From Ruegeria pomeroyi (GTDB lineage Bacteria > Pseudomonadota > Alphaproteobacteria > Rhodobacterales > Rhodobacteraceae), in NCBI RefSeq assembly GCF_021405525.1, contig NZ_JAGQAG010000001.1, positions 2,976,001-3,040,000 of the forward strand: 64,000 bases of DNA, in the 5' to 3' direction. Position 1 is the stretch's first letter. Every line of letters begins with the position of its first letter. Position numbers and translations under genes: made by a program. Of the stretch, positions 44,099 through 53,045 are shown piece by piece. The notes under the pieces are model-generated. The model had not been told where the DNA came from. It made no database searches and saw nothing but the letters and a program-made list of their open reading frames with translations.

Positions 44099-45166
44099 AT
44101 GGCACTGCCCGTAAAGGATCAACTGCGCTACTGGGGGCTTGCCGCGGCGGTCTTTGTTGCGGTGCTGTATTTACTGGGAGATGTGCTGCTGCCCTTCGTG
44201 ATTGGCGGCGCGATTGCCTATTTCGTCGATCCGGTGGCCGACCGGCTGGAACGCTGGGGCCTGTCGCGCACGGCGGCGACGGCGGTGATCACCATCGCCT
44301 CGGTGCTGCTGTTCGTGCTGATGGTGCTGATGGTGGTGCCGGCATTGATCGCGCAGATGATCGACCTGATCAACGTGCTGCCGCAACTGTTCCAGGACCT
44401 GAGGGCCTTTGTCAGCACCCATTTCCCCTCGGTGCTGGATCGCGAATCGAACGCGCATCAGATGATCGCCTCGGTGATGGAGACGCTGAAGTCGCGCTCG
44501 GGCGACCTGCTCAAGACCCTGGCCGGTTCGGTCGGCTCGGCCATCAACGTGGTGCTGCTGTTGGTGATCGTGCCGGTGGTTGCGGTCTATCTTCTGCTTG
44601 ACTGGGACCGGATGATCGCGCGCATCGACCAGTTGCTGCCGCTGGATCATGCACCGGTGATCCGGCGTCTGGCCGGAGAAATCGACGCTGTGCTGGCCTC
44701 TTTCGTGCGCGGCATGGGCACGGTCTGTCTGATCCTCGGAACCTATTACGCGGTGGCGCTGATGATTGTCGGCCTGCAATTCGGTCTGGTGGTCGGGCTG
44801 ATCGCCGGGCTGGTGACCTTCATCCCCTATCTGGGGGCACTGATCGGCGGTGCGCTGGCCATCGGGCTGGCGCTGTTCCAGTTCTGGGGCGACTGGCTGT
44901 CGATCGGACTGGTGGCGGCAATCTTTGCCCTGGGCCAGGTGGTCGAAGGCAACCTGTTGACCCCGAAGCTGGTGGGGAGTTCGGTCGGGCTGCATCCGGT
45001 CTGGCTGTTGCTGGCCCTGTCGGTCTTTGGCGCGCTGTTCGGCTTTGTCGGCATGCTGATCGCAGTGCCGGTCGCGGCGGCGCTGGGGGTGCTTGCGCGT
45101 TTCGCCACCGGACAGTATCTGGGCAGCCGCCTCTACCGGGGCCTCACCGGACAGGACAACGACTGA
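44099..45166 (+). CDS. AI-2E family (PerM-type) transporter
   Basis: 355 residues, about eight hydrophobic segments in an AI-2 exporter-like fold. PFVIGGAIAYFVDPVADRL near residue 32, QVVEGNLLTPKLVGSSVGLHP near 282 and a Pro/Gly-rich end (FVGMLIAVPVAAALGVLARF) define the family. The start at 44099 is preferred because GGAGG lies 4 nt upstream. Role uncertain: permeases of this family may move various small molecules. The hdaA gene begins one base after its stop, so they are co-transcribed. Confidence 0.88.
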   Translation: MALPVKDQLRYWGLAAAVFVAVLYLLGDVLLPFVIGGAIAYFVDPVADRLERWGLSRTAATAVITIASVLLFVLMVLMVVPALIAQMIDLINVLPQLFQDLRAFVSTHFPSVLDRESNAHQMIASVMETLKSRSGDLLKTLAGSVGSAINVVLLLVIVPVVAVYLLLDWDRMIARIDQLLPLDHAPVIRRLAGEIDAVLASFVRGMGTVCLILGTYYAVALMIVGLQFGLVVGLIAGLVTFIPYLGALIGGALAIGLALFQFWGDWLSIGLVAAIFALGQVVEGNLLTPKLVGSSVGLHPVWLLLALSVFGALFGFVGMLIAVPVAAALGVLARFATGQYLGSRLYRGLTGQDND

Positions 45167-45856
45167 ATGGCCCGACAACTCAGCTTTGACCTCCCCGCGA
45201 TGACCGCGCTGGGGCGCGAGGATTTTTTCGTCTCACCCGCCAATGCGCTGGCGGTGGCGATGATTTCCGCACAGGTCTGGCCCGGCGGCAAGCTGGTGCT
45301 GACCGGCCCGGCGGGCGCGGGCAAGACCCACCTGGCCCATGTCTGGGCCGCCGAGACCGGCGGGCGTATCACCGCCGCAACCGACCTGGCCGAGGCCGAT
45401 ATTCCCCAGTTGGCATCCGGCCCGGTCGCGGTCGAGGATGTGCCGCTGCTGGCAGGCGACGATGCGCGTCAGGCGCTGCTCTTTCATCTGCACAACCTGA
45501 CCCTGGCCAATGGCAATCCGTTGCTGCTGACCGGACAGCAGGCGCCCGGATTCTGGGGCCTGGCCCTGCCTGACCTGCAAAGCCGGATCGAGGGCGCACA
45601 GCATGTGGCGCTAGACCCGCCGGACGACGCCTTGCTGGGCGCTGTACTGGCCAAACTGTTCGTCGACCGGCAACTCAGCCCCGGCCCCGAGGTGATCTCG
45701 TATCTGGTGAAACACATGGACCGCAGCTTCGAGGCTGCCGCCCGCATGGTCGAGGCGCTGGACCGGATCGCGCTGGCGGAAAAGCGCGACATCACCCGTG
45801 CCCTCGCCGTTCGGCTGCTGAACGATCAGCCCGGTGCGGCCGGACACCGCAATTGA
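45167..45856 (+). CDS. hdaA: DnaA-related regulatory protein HdaA/Hda
   Basis: 229 residues. Short AAA+ protein related to DnaA domain III. N-terminal clamp-binding QLSFDLP (residues 4-10) is the conserved Hda/HdaA motif; Walker A is GPAGAGKTHLAHVW near 46. Walker B-like PVAVEDVPLL near 82 and an Arg-rich C-terminal region follow. It works with the sliding clamp to stimulate DnaA-ATP hydrolysis and so prevent re-initiation of replication. It starts immediately after the upstream transporter stop. Confidence 0.9.
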   Translation: MARQLSFDLPAMTALGREDFFVSPANALAVAMISAQVWPGGKLVLTGPAGAGKTHLAHVWAAETGGRITAATDLAEADIPQLASGPVAVEDVPLLAGDDARQALLFHLHNLTLANGNPLLLTGQQAPGFWGLALPDLQSRIEGAQHVALDPPDDALLGAVLAKLFVDRQLSPGPEVISYLVKHMDRSFEAAARMVEALDRIALAEKRDITRALAVRLLNDQPGAAGHRN

Positions 45857-45905
45857 CCCGAATGACTCAATCCCGCATTCTGCCCACGCGAAGACAGGGG
45901 GCCGC

Positions 45906-47450
45906 ATGAACCTGCAAACGGAAACATCCGTCCCGGACTGGGGCCCCTTCGGCAGACCGCTGTTCGACGATCCCGGCGCCCGGGCGCTGTCGCGGATCGG
46001 CGTGGTGGATGTCGGCTCGAACTCGGTCCGCATGGTGGTGTTCGATGGGGCAGCGCGCTCGCCCGCCTATTTCTACAACGAAAAGATCATGTGCGCCCTG
46101 GGCGCCGGTCTGGCCGAGACCGGACGGTTGAACCCCGAAGGCCGGGTGCGGGCGCTGGCCGCGCTGCGCCGGTTCCAGCACCTGGCCGACGACCTGGACC
46201 TGCCGCCCCTGCGGGTGGTGGCCACAGCCGCCGTGCGCGAGGCCGCGGATGGCGCCGATTTCTGCGCCGAGGTAAAGCGCGAGACCGGCCTTGTGATCCA
46301 GGTGATCGACGGTGAAGAAGAGGCGCGGCTGTCGGCGCAGGGCGTGCTGCTGGGCTGGCCAGGCGCCTATGGGCTGATCTGCGATATTGGCGGCGCCTCG
46401 ATGGAACTGGCCGAGATCGGCAGCGGCCAGGTGGGCCGCCGCCTGACCTCGCCGCTGGGGCCGCTGAAGCTGCGCGACGTGCCGGGCGGTCGTCGCGGCC
46501 GCAAGGCACATATCAAACAGGTGATGAACGACCTGCGCGCCCAGCTTGGACCGCAGCGCGACCGCCTGTTCCTGGTCGGTGGCAGCTGGCGCGCCATCGC
46601 ACGTGTTGACATGTTGCGCCGGAACTATCCGCTCAAGGTGCTGCACGAATACCGTATGACCGTCCGCGACGTGCATGAAACCGCCCGCTATATCGAACGG
46701 GCCGACCTGGACAAGCTGCGCAGCAAGGCCGGCGTTTCGGCCTCGCGCATGGCGCTGGTTCCCTATGCGATCGACGTGCTGGCCCGGCTGATCCGCGAGT
46801 TCAAGCCCAAGGATATCGCCATCTCCTCCTACGGGATCCGCGAGGGGCTGCTGTATGAACAGATGCCGCAGCGGCTGCGCGACCGCGACCCGCTGATCGA
46901 GGCCTGCTATTTCGCCGAATCCAAGGATGCCCGCCTGCCCGGATTCGGCAAGCAGCTCTTTGAATTCGTGATGCCGCTGTTCAAGTCCGCCCCCCGCCCA
47001 CGGGTGCGGCTGATCAAGGCCGCCTGCCTGCTGCACGATGTCAGCTGGCGCGCGCATCCCGACTACCGCGCCGAGGTCTGTTTCGACAACGTGACCCGCG
47101 CCAACCTGGGCGGGCTCAAGCATTCCGAACGGGTCTTTATCGGGCTGGCCCTGCAACACCGCTATCGCAACAAGCGTGAGGGCAACCGGTTCGAGCCGAT
47201 TTACGCGTTGCTGGACGACAAGAGCCAGACCCAGGCCGAGATCCTGGGCAAGGCAATGCGCTTTGGCGCCATGCTCTGGCTGAAACGCGACGCGCGGATG
47301 GGGCGGCTAACCTGGTTCCCCAAGAAGCGCCGCCTGGAACTGCACCTGCCGCAAGAGGCCGCGCCTCTGTTCAGCGAAGTAGCCGAGGCCCGGTTCCAAT
47401 CGCTGGTCTCGGCGCTGGGGGCGACCTCGGACGTGTTTATCGAGGAGTGA
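45906..47450 (+). CDS. ppx: Ppx/GppA family exopolyphosphatase
   Basis: 514 residues. The Ppx/GppA actin-like fold has VVDVGSNSVRMVVFDG near residue 37, VATAAVREAADG near 103, and CDIGGASMEL near 158 as phosphate-binding motifs; a C-terminal HD-like extension includes LIKAACLLHDVSW near 365. It degrades polyphosphate or pppGpp. The start at 45906 is chosen since the upstream frame overlaps hdaA. In relatives, ppk often lies between hdaA and ppx, but here only 49 bp separates them. Confidence 0.92.
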   Translation: MNLQTETSVPDWGPFGRPLFDDPGARALSRIGVVDVGSNSVRMVVFDGAARSPAYFYNEKIMCALGAGLAETGRLNPEGRVRALAALRRFQHLADDLDLPPLRVVATAAVREAADGADFCAEVKRETGLVIQVIDGEEEARLSAQGVLLGWPGAYGLICDIGGASMELAEIGSGQVGRRLTSPLGPLKLRDVPGGRRGRKAHIKQVMNDLRAQLGPQRDRLFLVGGSWRAIARVDMLRRNYPLKVLHEYRMTVRDVHETARYIERADLDKLRSKAGVSASRMALVPYAIDVLARLIREFKPKDIAISSYGIREGLLYEQMPQRLRDRDPLIEACYFAESKDARLPGFGKQLFEFVMPLFKSAPRPRVRLIKAACLLHDVSWRAHPDYRAEVCFDNVTRANLGGLKHSERVFIGLALQHRYRNKREGNRFEPIYALLDDKSQTQAEILGKAMRFGAMLWLKRDARMGRLTWFPKKRRLELHLPQEAAPLFSEVAEARFQSLVSALGATSDVFIEE

Positions 47451-47462
47451 GACCAACGCAGC

Positions 47463-47485
47463 CCGGGGCCGCAGGTTTGCCCCGG
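47463..47485 (+). terminator. Terminator-like hairpin after ppx
   Basis: CCGGGGC (47463-47469) pairs with GCCCCGG (47479-47485) across a 9-nt loop, 12 bp after the ppx stop, followed by ACTTTCT. Ends the PerM-hdaA-ppx unit. Confidence 0.55.
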
Positions 47486-47684
47486 ACTTTCTGGAACCTG
47501 CCGTGACCCATCCTGTCGGGTGGTCCCACAGAGGTCCTCGCTCGGGTTCGTAACAAGCCGCTGGCCAAGACGCATCACCGCGAACAATGAGAGGGAGTTG
47601 CTTCGGGTTCGTTCAGCAACTCGCTCAGCATCGGCTTCCGTCAGGCCAGCGGCGCGGCAGATCGAAAAGATGACCAGATGCCTC
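47486..47684 (-). pseudogene. Possible coding remnant between ppx and amidohydrolase
   Basis: No intact gene. On the minus strand about 47520-47680 reads as AAGLTEADAERVAERTRS followed by SLSLFAVMRLGQRLVTNP, an ordinary-looking helical protein fragment with no start or partner, directly downstream of the amidohydrolase stop. It could be a decayed gene end or chance. Two copies of CGGGTTCGT with different flanks occur in this stretch. Confidence 0.25.
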
Positions 47685-49496
47685 TCATTTCCGGGCGGTG
47701 AGACCCTCGTACATGGCGTGAAGAATATGATCCGCCGCGACAGGGCTAAAGGCAAAATCCGGGTGTGACAGCTCGCCTTTCTGCACGCCCGCCTCGGCCT
47801 CGTAGATCACTTTGTTCTCCTTGATGGTCTTAACCACACGAAGCTGATCCAGCGTTTCCGGATCAACCGCCGTCGGGTCGCCAGACAGAATGACGAAGTC
47901 GGCGAGCTTGCCTACCTCGATCGAGCCCTTGTCGTCTTCCTCGAACTGCTGCCATGCGGGCCAGATTGTCATCGCCTTGAGCGCGGTCATGACATCGACC
48001 CTTTGATGTGGCCCAAGGATGTCGCCGGAACGCGTCCGCCGGGTGACCGTGGCGTCAAGAATGCGCATGCTGTCGGGGAAGGCAACTGGCGCATCGTGAT
48101 GAGAACCAAACATCATGCCACGCTGAACCAGCCATCCGGTTGGCGAGATGTTTTCGGCGTTGACCGGCCCAACCGTATGGTCTCGATGCCAGTCGCCCCA
48201 ATAAAAGGTGTGCATCGGAAACAACGACATGAAGACACCCAGCCGCTGATAGCTGTCCACCTGGTCTTCGCGCAGGAATTGACCATGGATCAGTACCGGA
48301 CGGTTGCCCGGATCGCCATACTTCTCCTGTGCCGCCCCAAGTGCGGCGATCAGCATGTCGGACGCCCCCTCGCCGTTTGCATGCGTAATGACCTGCAAAC
48401 CGTTCTCGTAGCACCAGTTCACTGCGTCTTGGACCTGCTCCATCGTCACGGCAGAATACCCGGCGTAGCCCGGTGGATAATCGCCCACCGGATCGAAATA
48501 TGGTCGGTCTCGAAGCGCGGTGAAGCCTTGCGGCGAACCGTCGATTGTCAGCTTGCAACCCCCGACGCGGACGTTGCCGGTGTAATCATCCGAAGCGTTT
48601 GCCTTGATGTAATCCTTGGCTTCCAGCACATCGGGAAAAGCGATCACATCGATCGGCAATTCGCCTTCGGCGTCGACCGCTTTCAGCGCTTCGACGACGC
48701 CGCCCGAGGATCGGCCGTCCTGTGCCGTGGTATAGCCAAAGCTCGCCCATAGCTTGGCCCCGGCCTTGGCAAAGACAGTCACACCCTCGGGGCCCAGTTC
48801 GGACAGCATCGGCACCACCGCCGTGAAGAAGGCATATTCTTCCAGCACACCGTTCGGTTCGCCGTCGGGACCACGCCGGATGACGCCACCGGGCGGGTTC
48901 TCTGTCGAGGCATCGATCCCGGCGATTTCCAGCGCCTTCGAATTGCCGACACCCAGATGCCCAGACTGATGCACGATCATGATCGGGTATTCAGTCGAAA
49001 CCGCATCGAGGTCTTCTCGTGTCGGATGCCGCAGTTCCGCGAGTTGGGCATTGTCGTAACCAAAGCCGATGATCAGTTTCACCTTCTCGACGGTATCGGC
49101 GTTCTTCTCGGTCCACTCACGAAGCGTTTGCTGCAAACTGGGAATGTCGGTGACGTCTCCATCCGGCGGGGCGAGAAGATTGGCGGAAAGCGCCTGTAAC
49201 CCCCCCATGACCACGTGCCCATGGCTATCGACAAATCCCGGCAGCATGGTTCTGCCATCTAGATCGAAGACCTTCGTCGCGTCGCCTTGCCGCGCCAACA
49301 GATCGGACAGATCGCCCACAGCAAGAACCCGCCCGTCCTTCACCGCGACTGCCTCGGCTCTCGGCTGCGCGTCATCGACCGTGAGAATAGGACCCCCGGT
49401 ATAGATCGTGTCCGCGACTTCCTGGGCTTCGGACATTGATGCCCACATTGCGATAACCGCAATCCAGGCCGTCGTGCGATGCAAATTCATCAACAT
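47685..49496 (-). CDS. Exported amidohydrolase (YtcJ/NfdA-like, amidohydrolase_3)
   Basis: 603 residues. Sec signal peptide (NLHRTTAWIAVIAMWASMSEA, cleavage near AQE). The mature enzyme has TIYTGGPILTVDDAQPRA, LPGFVDSHGHVVMGG (the metal-binding HxH motif), HQSGHLGV, HANGEGASDMLIAALG, and GSHHDAPVA near the C-terminus. Such proteins hydrolyse formamides, N-acyl or related C-N bonds. GGGGAAG precedes the ATG. Lower GC than its neighbours; it stands alone between ppx and a small periplasmic gene, so it may be an acquired gene. Substrate unknown. Confidence 0.88.
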   Translation of the reverse strand: MLMNLHRTTAWIAVIAMWASMSEAQEVADTIYTGGPILTVDDAQPRAEAVAVKDGRVLAVGDLSDLLARQGDATKVFDLDGRTMLPGFVDSHGHVVMGGLQALSANLLAPPDGDVTDIPSLQQTLREWTEKNADTVEKVKLIIGFGYDNAQLAELRHPTREDLDAVSTEYPIMIVHQSGHLGVGNSKALEIAGIDASTENPPGGVIRRGPDGEPNGVLEEYAFFTAVVPMLSELGPEGVTVFAKAGAKLWASFGYTTAQDGRSSGGVVEALKAVDAEGELPIDVIAFPDVLEAKDYIKANASDDYTGNVRVGGCKLTIDGSPQGFTALRDRPYFDPVGDYPPGYAGYSAVTMEQVQDAVNWCYENGLQVITHANGEGASDMLIAALGAAQEKYGDPGNRPVLIHGQFLREDQVDSYQRLGVFMSLFPMHTFYWGDWHRDHTVGPVNAENISPTGWLVQRGMMFGSHHDAPVAFPDSMRILDATVTRRTRSGDILGPHQRVDVMTALKAMTIWPAWQQFEEDDKGSIEVGKLADFVILSGDPTAVDPETLDQLRVVKTIKENKVIYEAEAGVQKGELSHPDFAFSPVAADHILHAMYEGLTARK

Positions 49497-49655
49497 ATTT
49501 GTCTTCCCCGACTGGTGATCCTATCCGTATAAAATATCGACAGGTGACCCGTCTTGATAGAGCGCTCATGACTTTGTGTGTGGTGATCGGCAGATAAGCC
49601 GGCAGCGCGGATGAAAATGCCCACTCAGCAAGCGACAATCCCAGGATTGTCCGTG

Positions 49656-50045
49656 CTAAATATCCGTCATCCCTGGGGGGGGCGGCTCCACCGGCTGAAG
49701 CGGCTGGTCCGGTTGTGCCTCGGGCAGCGGTGTCTTGCGGCGGATGAGGATGTCGCCGTTGGGCAACATCTCGGGCATCTCATAGACCGACCAGTCCTCG
49801 ACCCGCTCAGCCAGATCGGCCAGTGCCGGGCCCATCTGTTCGAGAAAACTCAGCACCGATGGCCCCACCTTGCCCGCCATGTCGCGCAGGTCCCTGAGCG
49901 CCGGTTCCATCTCCTGGCTCAGCCCCTTGAGGAACAGTTCGGCGCCGCGTTCCATGAGCGAGCGGCCTTCACCCTCGTCCTGCGCGGTGGCGGGCAGCGG
50001 GGCGGTCAGCATCAAGCCAAGGGCGATGACAAGGATCGGTTTCAT
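49656..50045 (-). CDS. Conserved periplasmic protein (sometimes mislabelled AAA+ family)
   Basis: 129 residues. Sec signal peptide (KPILVIALGLMLTAPLPATA, cleavage near AQD). The mature part is helical: LMERGAELFLKGLSQEMEPALRDLRDM, VLSFLEQMGPALADLAERVEDW, then YEMPEMLPNGDILIRRK and a Pro-rich tail. I recognise this as a Rhodobacterales conserved protein that is annotated as an ATPase without Walker motifs; none is seen. Function unknown. The start is set at the signal peptide, since the longer frame has no homology. Confidence 0.7.
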   Translation of the reverse strand: MKPILVIALGLMLTAPLPATAQDEGEGRSLMERGAELFLKGLSQEMEPALRDLRDMAGKVGPSVLSFLEQMGPALADLAERVEDWSVYEMPEMLPNGDILIRRKTPLPEAQPDQPLQPVEPPPPGMTDI

Positions 50046-50083
50046 ACGCCCAAGATAGGCATTCGCGCGCGCGATTTCAAAGC

Positions 50084-51097
50084 TCAGATGTCGATATCCA
50101 GCGACACCGGGAAATGATCGGAGGCGGTCAGCAGCGCCTCGCGCAACTCGACCATCTGCCAGCATTCGGCATCGTCGAACGGATGCCAGATGCGCCAGGC
50201 CGGGCGCCGCGCCATCAGGCCCCGGCTGATCATCACGTAATCGAGCAGCGCCGACAGGTACCGCCCCTCGCCCGGAAGCTGGAAGCGCGCCGTCGCCGGC
50301 AGCGGCCCCGGGCGCACCTGCCGCACCTTGTCGGCATGCGGGTCATACAGCCCCGCCGCAAGCAGGATCTCGACCGAGGAACGGCCAAAGAGATGTTCGA
50401 ATTCGTCCAGGCCGGGGCCGTCGTTCAGATCACCCAGCAATACCACCTCTTCCCCACGTGCCAGATGATCCTCGACCCTTTCGCGCAGCCAGATCGCCTG
50501 GGCCAACTGTTTGCGCCGGTTCAGGATCGAGATGCGGATCGCCTCGTCGCGGGATTCGGCCCCATGCGGCGCCTTGGATTTCAGATGCGCCCCGATCATG
50601 CGGAACCGAGTGCCCGTGGCGGTCTTGATCTCCAGCTCCAGCGGCGGTTTGGAAAAGCGCACCAGATCCTCGGTCGCGTCGATATCAAGATCGATCCGGT
50701 AGGTGCCGTCGAACCGGGGCGGCGTGGCACTGCCGCGCTTTCCGGTCTCCTCCCCCAGGGGATCGTGCCGCGCCTCGAGCCGGGCCGGATCGTACAACAG
50801 CGCCAGCTCCTGGTGGGTCTCGTTGGCAAAGCCCATCACCGCGGCGCGGGTTCGCAGATCGAATGCCTCGGCAAAGGCGGTCAGCGCCCGAACCGTGTTC
50901 TGGGTTCGCCCGGTATTGGGCGCCTCGATGATCATCACCGCATCGGCATCGAGCGCGGTCAACACCTTGGCAATGGCCTCGACCTGCTGGGCGCGGGTGA
51001 CATCGTGGCGCCCCGACCAGCGGTCATCCACCAACAGCCGGTCATTGCGGTCAAAGAGATTGGCGAACCACTCGATATTCCAGGTCGCCAGCCGCAT
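50084..51097 (-). CDS. Endonuclease/exonuclease/phosphatase family protein
   Basis: 337 residues. DNase I-like fold: RLATWNIEWFANLF at the N-terminus, VMIIEAPN near 55, GAHLKSKAP near 178, LLGDLNDGPG near 222 and SDHFPVSLDI at the C-terminus. Metal-dependent phosphodiester or phosphomonoester cleavage; substrate unknown. The start at 51097 is 5 bp after the DjlA-like stop on the same strand. It may be translated with it. Confidence 0.85.
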   Translation of the reverse strand: MRLATWNIEWFANLFDRNDRLLVDDRWSGRHDVTRAQQVEAIAKVLTALDADAVMIIEAPNTGRTQNTVRALTAFAEAFDLRTRAAVMGFANETHQELALLYDPARLEARHDPLGEETGKRGSATPPRFDGTYRIDLDIDATEDLVRFSKPPLELEIKTATGTRFRMIGAHLKSKAPHGAESRDEAIRISILNRRKQLAQAIWLRERVEDHLARGEEVVLLGDLNDGPGLDEFEHLFGRSSVEILLAAGLYDPHADKVRQVRPGPLPATARFQLPGEGRYLSALLDYVMISRGLMARRPAWRIWHPFDDAECWQMVELREALLTASDHFPVSLDIDI

Positions 51098-51101
51098 CGC
51101 C

Positions 51102-51782
51102 CTAGACCCGTGCGCCGTTAAGCTCGTCCCAGGCACGGTTGATGTCGATCATCTTCTTTTCCGCCAGGCGGATCGCCTCTTCGGGCACACCGCGCGCCAT
51201 CATCGCGTCCGGGTGCGTCTCGCGCACCAGCTTGCGCCAGACCTTGCGGATCTCGGCCATCGGCATGTCGGGCGACACCCCCAGCACCGTATAGGGATCC
51301 TTGGGCGCATCGGGTACGAAACGGGCACGCAGGGCATGGAACTGGCGGTCGGTCTGCCCGAATATCTGCGCCACCTCGGCCAGGAACTCGTTCTCGCCCG
51401 GATGATAGAAGCCGTCCGCCATGGCGATGTGAAACAGCCCCTCCATCAGGTCACACAGCACGGTGCTGTCCTCGGCGAACATGCCTTTGATCTTGCGGGC
51501 ATAATCCTGAAAACCGGCGACATCGGTGCGGGCCATGTCAAAGACGCGCGCCGCGCCCGCCTCGTCGGCGCGGGCGATCTGGAACACTTCGCGAAAGGCG
51601 GTCACCTCGTCGCGCGTGACCCGGCCATCGGCCTTAGCCATCTTGGCACCCAGGGCGATGACGGCGATGGCAAAGGCCACCGATTTCTCGGGCGGCGTAC
51701 GCAAGCGTTCGAACACGGCGCTCAGGCTTTCGCCCTGCGCCAGCGCGCTCAGCGCGTCGGTTATGCGGGTCCAGAGTGACAT
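51102..51782 (-). CDS. DjlA-like co-chaperone: TerB domain plus C-terminal J domain
   Basis: 226 residues. Residues 28-140 form a TerB/DjlA-like helical domain (AIAVIALGAKMAKADGRVTRDEV); residues 160-226 form a J domain (DPYTVLGVSPDMPMAEIRKVWRKLVRETHPDAM, with the HPD motif). No membrane segment is seen, unlike E. coli DjlA. It would recruit DnaK to specific tasks. It is the first gene of a pair with the DNase I-like gene. Confidence 0.88.
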   Translation of the reverse strand: MSLWTRITDALSALAQGESLSAVFERLRTPPEKSVAFAIAVIALGAKMAKADGRVTRDEVTAFREVFQIARADEAGAARVFDMARTDVAGFQDYARKIKGMFAEDSTVLCDLMEGLFHIAMADGFYHPGENEFLAEVAQIFGQTDRQFHALRARFVPDAPKDPYTVLGVSPDMPMAEIRKVWRKLVRETHPDAMMARGVPEEAIRLAEKKMIDINRAWDELNGARV

Positions 51783-51822
51783 GGCGCCACACTAGCGCCT
51801 TCGCCCGGCGGTGTCAGGTGCG

Positions 51823-52317
51823 TCAATTTGGGTCAGCATCGAGAATTTTCTGCATCAGGATCAGGTCGAGCCAGCGCTCCTCCTTGTACCCGACCTGCGG
51901 CAGGCGCCCCACCTCGGCAAAGCCCAGTTTGCCATGAAACGCCACCGCTCCCGGATTGGCGCCCGAGATACCTGCCACCAGCACATGCACCCCCTCGGCG
52001 CGGGCGACCCGCTCCAGTTCCGCCATCAAGGCGCGCCCCGCCCCCTGCCCCCGCGCGCCGGGGACAAGCAGGATGGAATGCTCACGGGTGCGGGCATAGC
52101 CGGGCCCCGACCGAAACGGGCCATAGGTGGCAAAGCCCAGAACCGCACCCGCCGCTTCGGCCACCAGATAGGCGGGCGCGCGTGCCGCGATATCTTCGGC
52201 TACGGCCTCTGGCCTGCGCAATTCGGTGGTAAAGGTCACCAGCGTGTCGCGGATGTAATGATTGGCAATCCCGGCGATATCAGCCGCATCCTGCGCCCGC
52301 GCGGGCCGGATCCTCAT
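51823..52317 (-). CDS. GNAT family N-acetyltransferase
   Basis: 164 residues. N-terminal [21 protein letters not shown], acetyl-CoA-binding [17 protein letters not shown] near 95 and [19 protein letters not shown] near 132 are typical of the phosphinothricin/PAT-like branch of GNAT enzymes. Start 52317 overlaps the VOC gene stop as ATGA. Substrate unknown: amino acids or small amines are usual. Confidence 0.88.
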   Translation of the reverse strand: MRIRPARAQDAADIAGIANHYIRDTLVTFTTELRRPEAVAEDIAARAPAYLVAEAAGAVLGFATYGPFRSGPGYARTREHSILLVPGARGQGAGRALMAELERVARAEGVHVLVAGISGANPGAVAFHGKLGFAEVGRLPQVGYKEERWLDLILMQKILDADPN

Positions 52318-52916
52318 TCCAGCACCCGCAGCCCGTGCGGCGTGTCGATCTCGGCGCGTAAGCCCGAAGACCCGGTCTCGAACACCACGCGCTCCAGCGA
52401 CCCGCACAGCTCTGCCAGTGCCTGCGCCTCGGGATGGGTCACCACCAGCCGGCGCAAAGCGCAGCCCGAAGGCGCCAGCATCGACGCCGGATGCAGATCG
52501 CCTTGCCACTCGATCAGCGCCGGAAACCGGTCATCATAGGGCAGCACGCCACTTGCCGGAACCGCCATCCGCCAGCTGAGCGCGCCGCGCTCCAGATCGA
52601 CGATATCGCCCGCCCCTAACGGCGCTGCGGCCAATGCCGCCGCCAGATCGGGCACCCGGCAGATCCAGTTGCTCAACCGCGCCGCGCCCGCGAACCGGTC
52701 CAGATCGAACCAGCGCGGCCGGTCCGGCGCAGGTGCGGCCGGGTCGATGGCGATTGCCTCGAGGTAAAGCCCGTCGGCCAGGCCCAACAGCGTGTTATGG
52801 GTACCAAACCGCGCATGCTGACCCCCCGGCTGCATCGCCACGCCCAGCGCCGCCTCCACATGCGCCCGCGCCGCTTCCAGCGTCTCGCCCGCCACCGCGA
52901 AATGATCCAGTTCCAT
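52314..52916 (-). CDS. VOC superfamily (glyoxalase_3-like) protein
   Basis: 200 residues. [40 protein letters not shown] at the N-terminus matches glyoxalase_3/VOC domains, with a second half near 110-195 ([19 protein letters not shown]). Such folds include dioxygenases and epimerases; a methylmalonyl-CoA epimerase-like activity would fit next to mcm, but this sequence does not look like a standard Mce. It is the upstream partner of the GNAT gene in a two-gene unit. Confidence 0.75.
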   Translation of the reverse strand: MELDHFAVAGETLEAARAHVEAALGVAMQPGGQHARFGTHNTLLGLADGLYLEAIAIDPAAPAPDRPRWFDLDRFAGAARLSNWICRVPDLAAALAAAPLGAGDIVDLERGALSWRMAVPASGVLPYDDRFPALIEWQGDLHPASMLAPSGCALRRLVVTHPEAQALAELCGSLERVVFETGSSGLRAEIDTPHGLRVLE

Positions 52917-52949
52917 CACCGCCCTCCTGCCTGGGCAGAGACTGACAGC

Positions 52950-52984
52950 AAAAAAGCGGCAAGCCAACGCCTGCCGCTTCTTTC
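52950..52984 (-). terminator. Rho-independent terminator downstream of mcm
   Basis: AAGCGGCA (52954-52961) pairs with TGCCGCTT (52972-52979) around a 10-nt loop. On the minus strand a T6 run follows (complement of 52950-52955), classic for a terminator of mcm. On the plus strand the stem is followed by CTTTCT, so it can also act weakly the other way. Confidence 0.85.
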
Positions 52985-53045
52985 TGGTTCGAAATACTCC
53001 GGGGGGAGGCCGCAGGCCGAGGGGCAGCGCCTCCAGCCCCTGACC

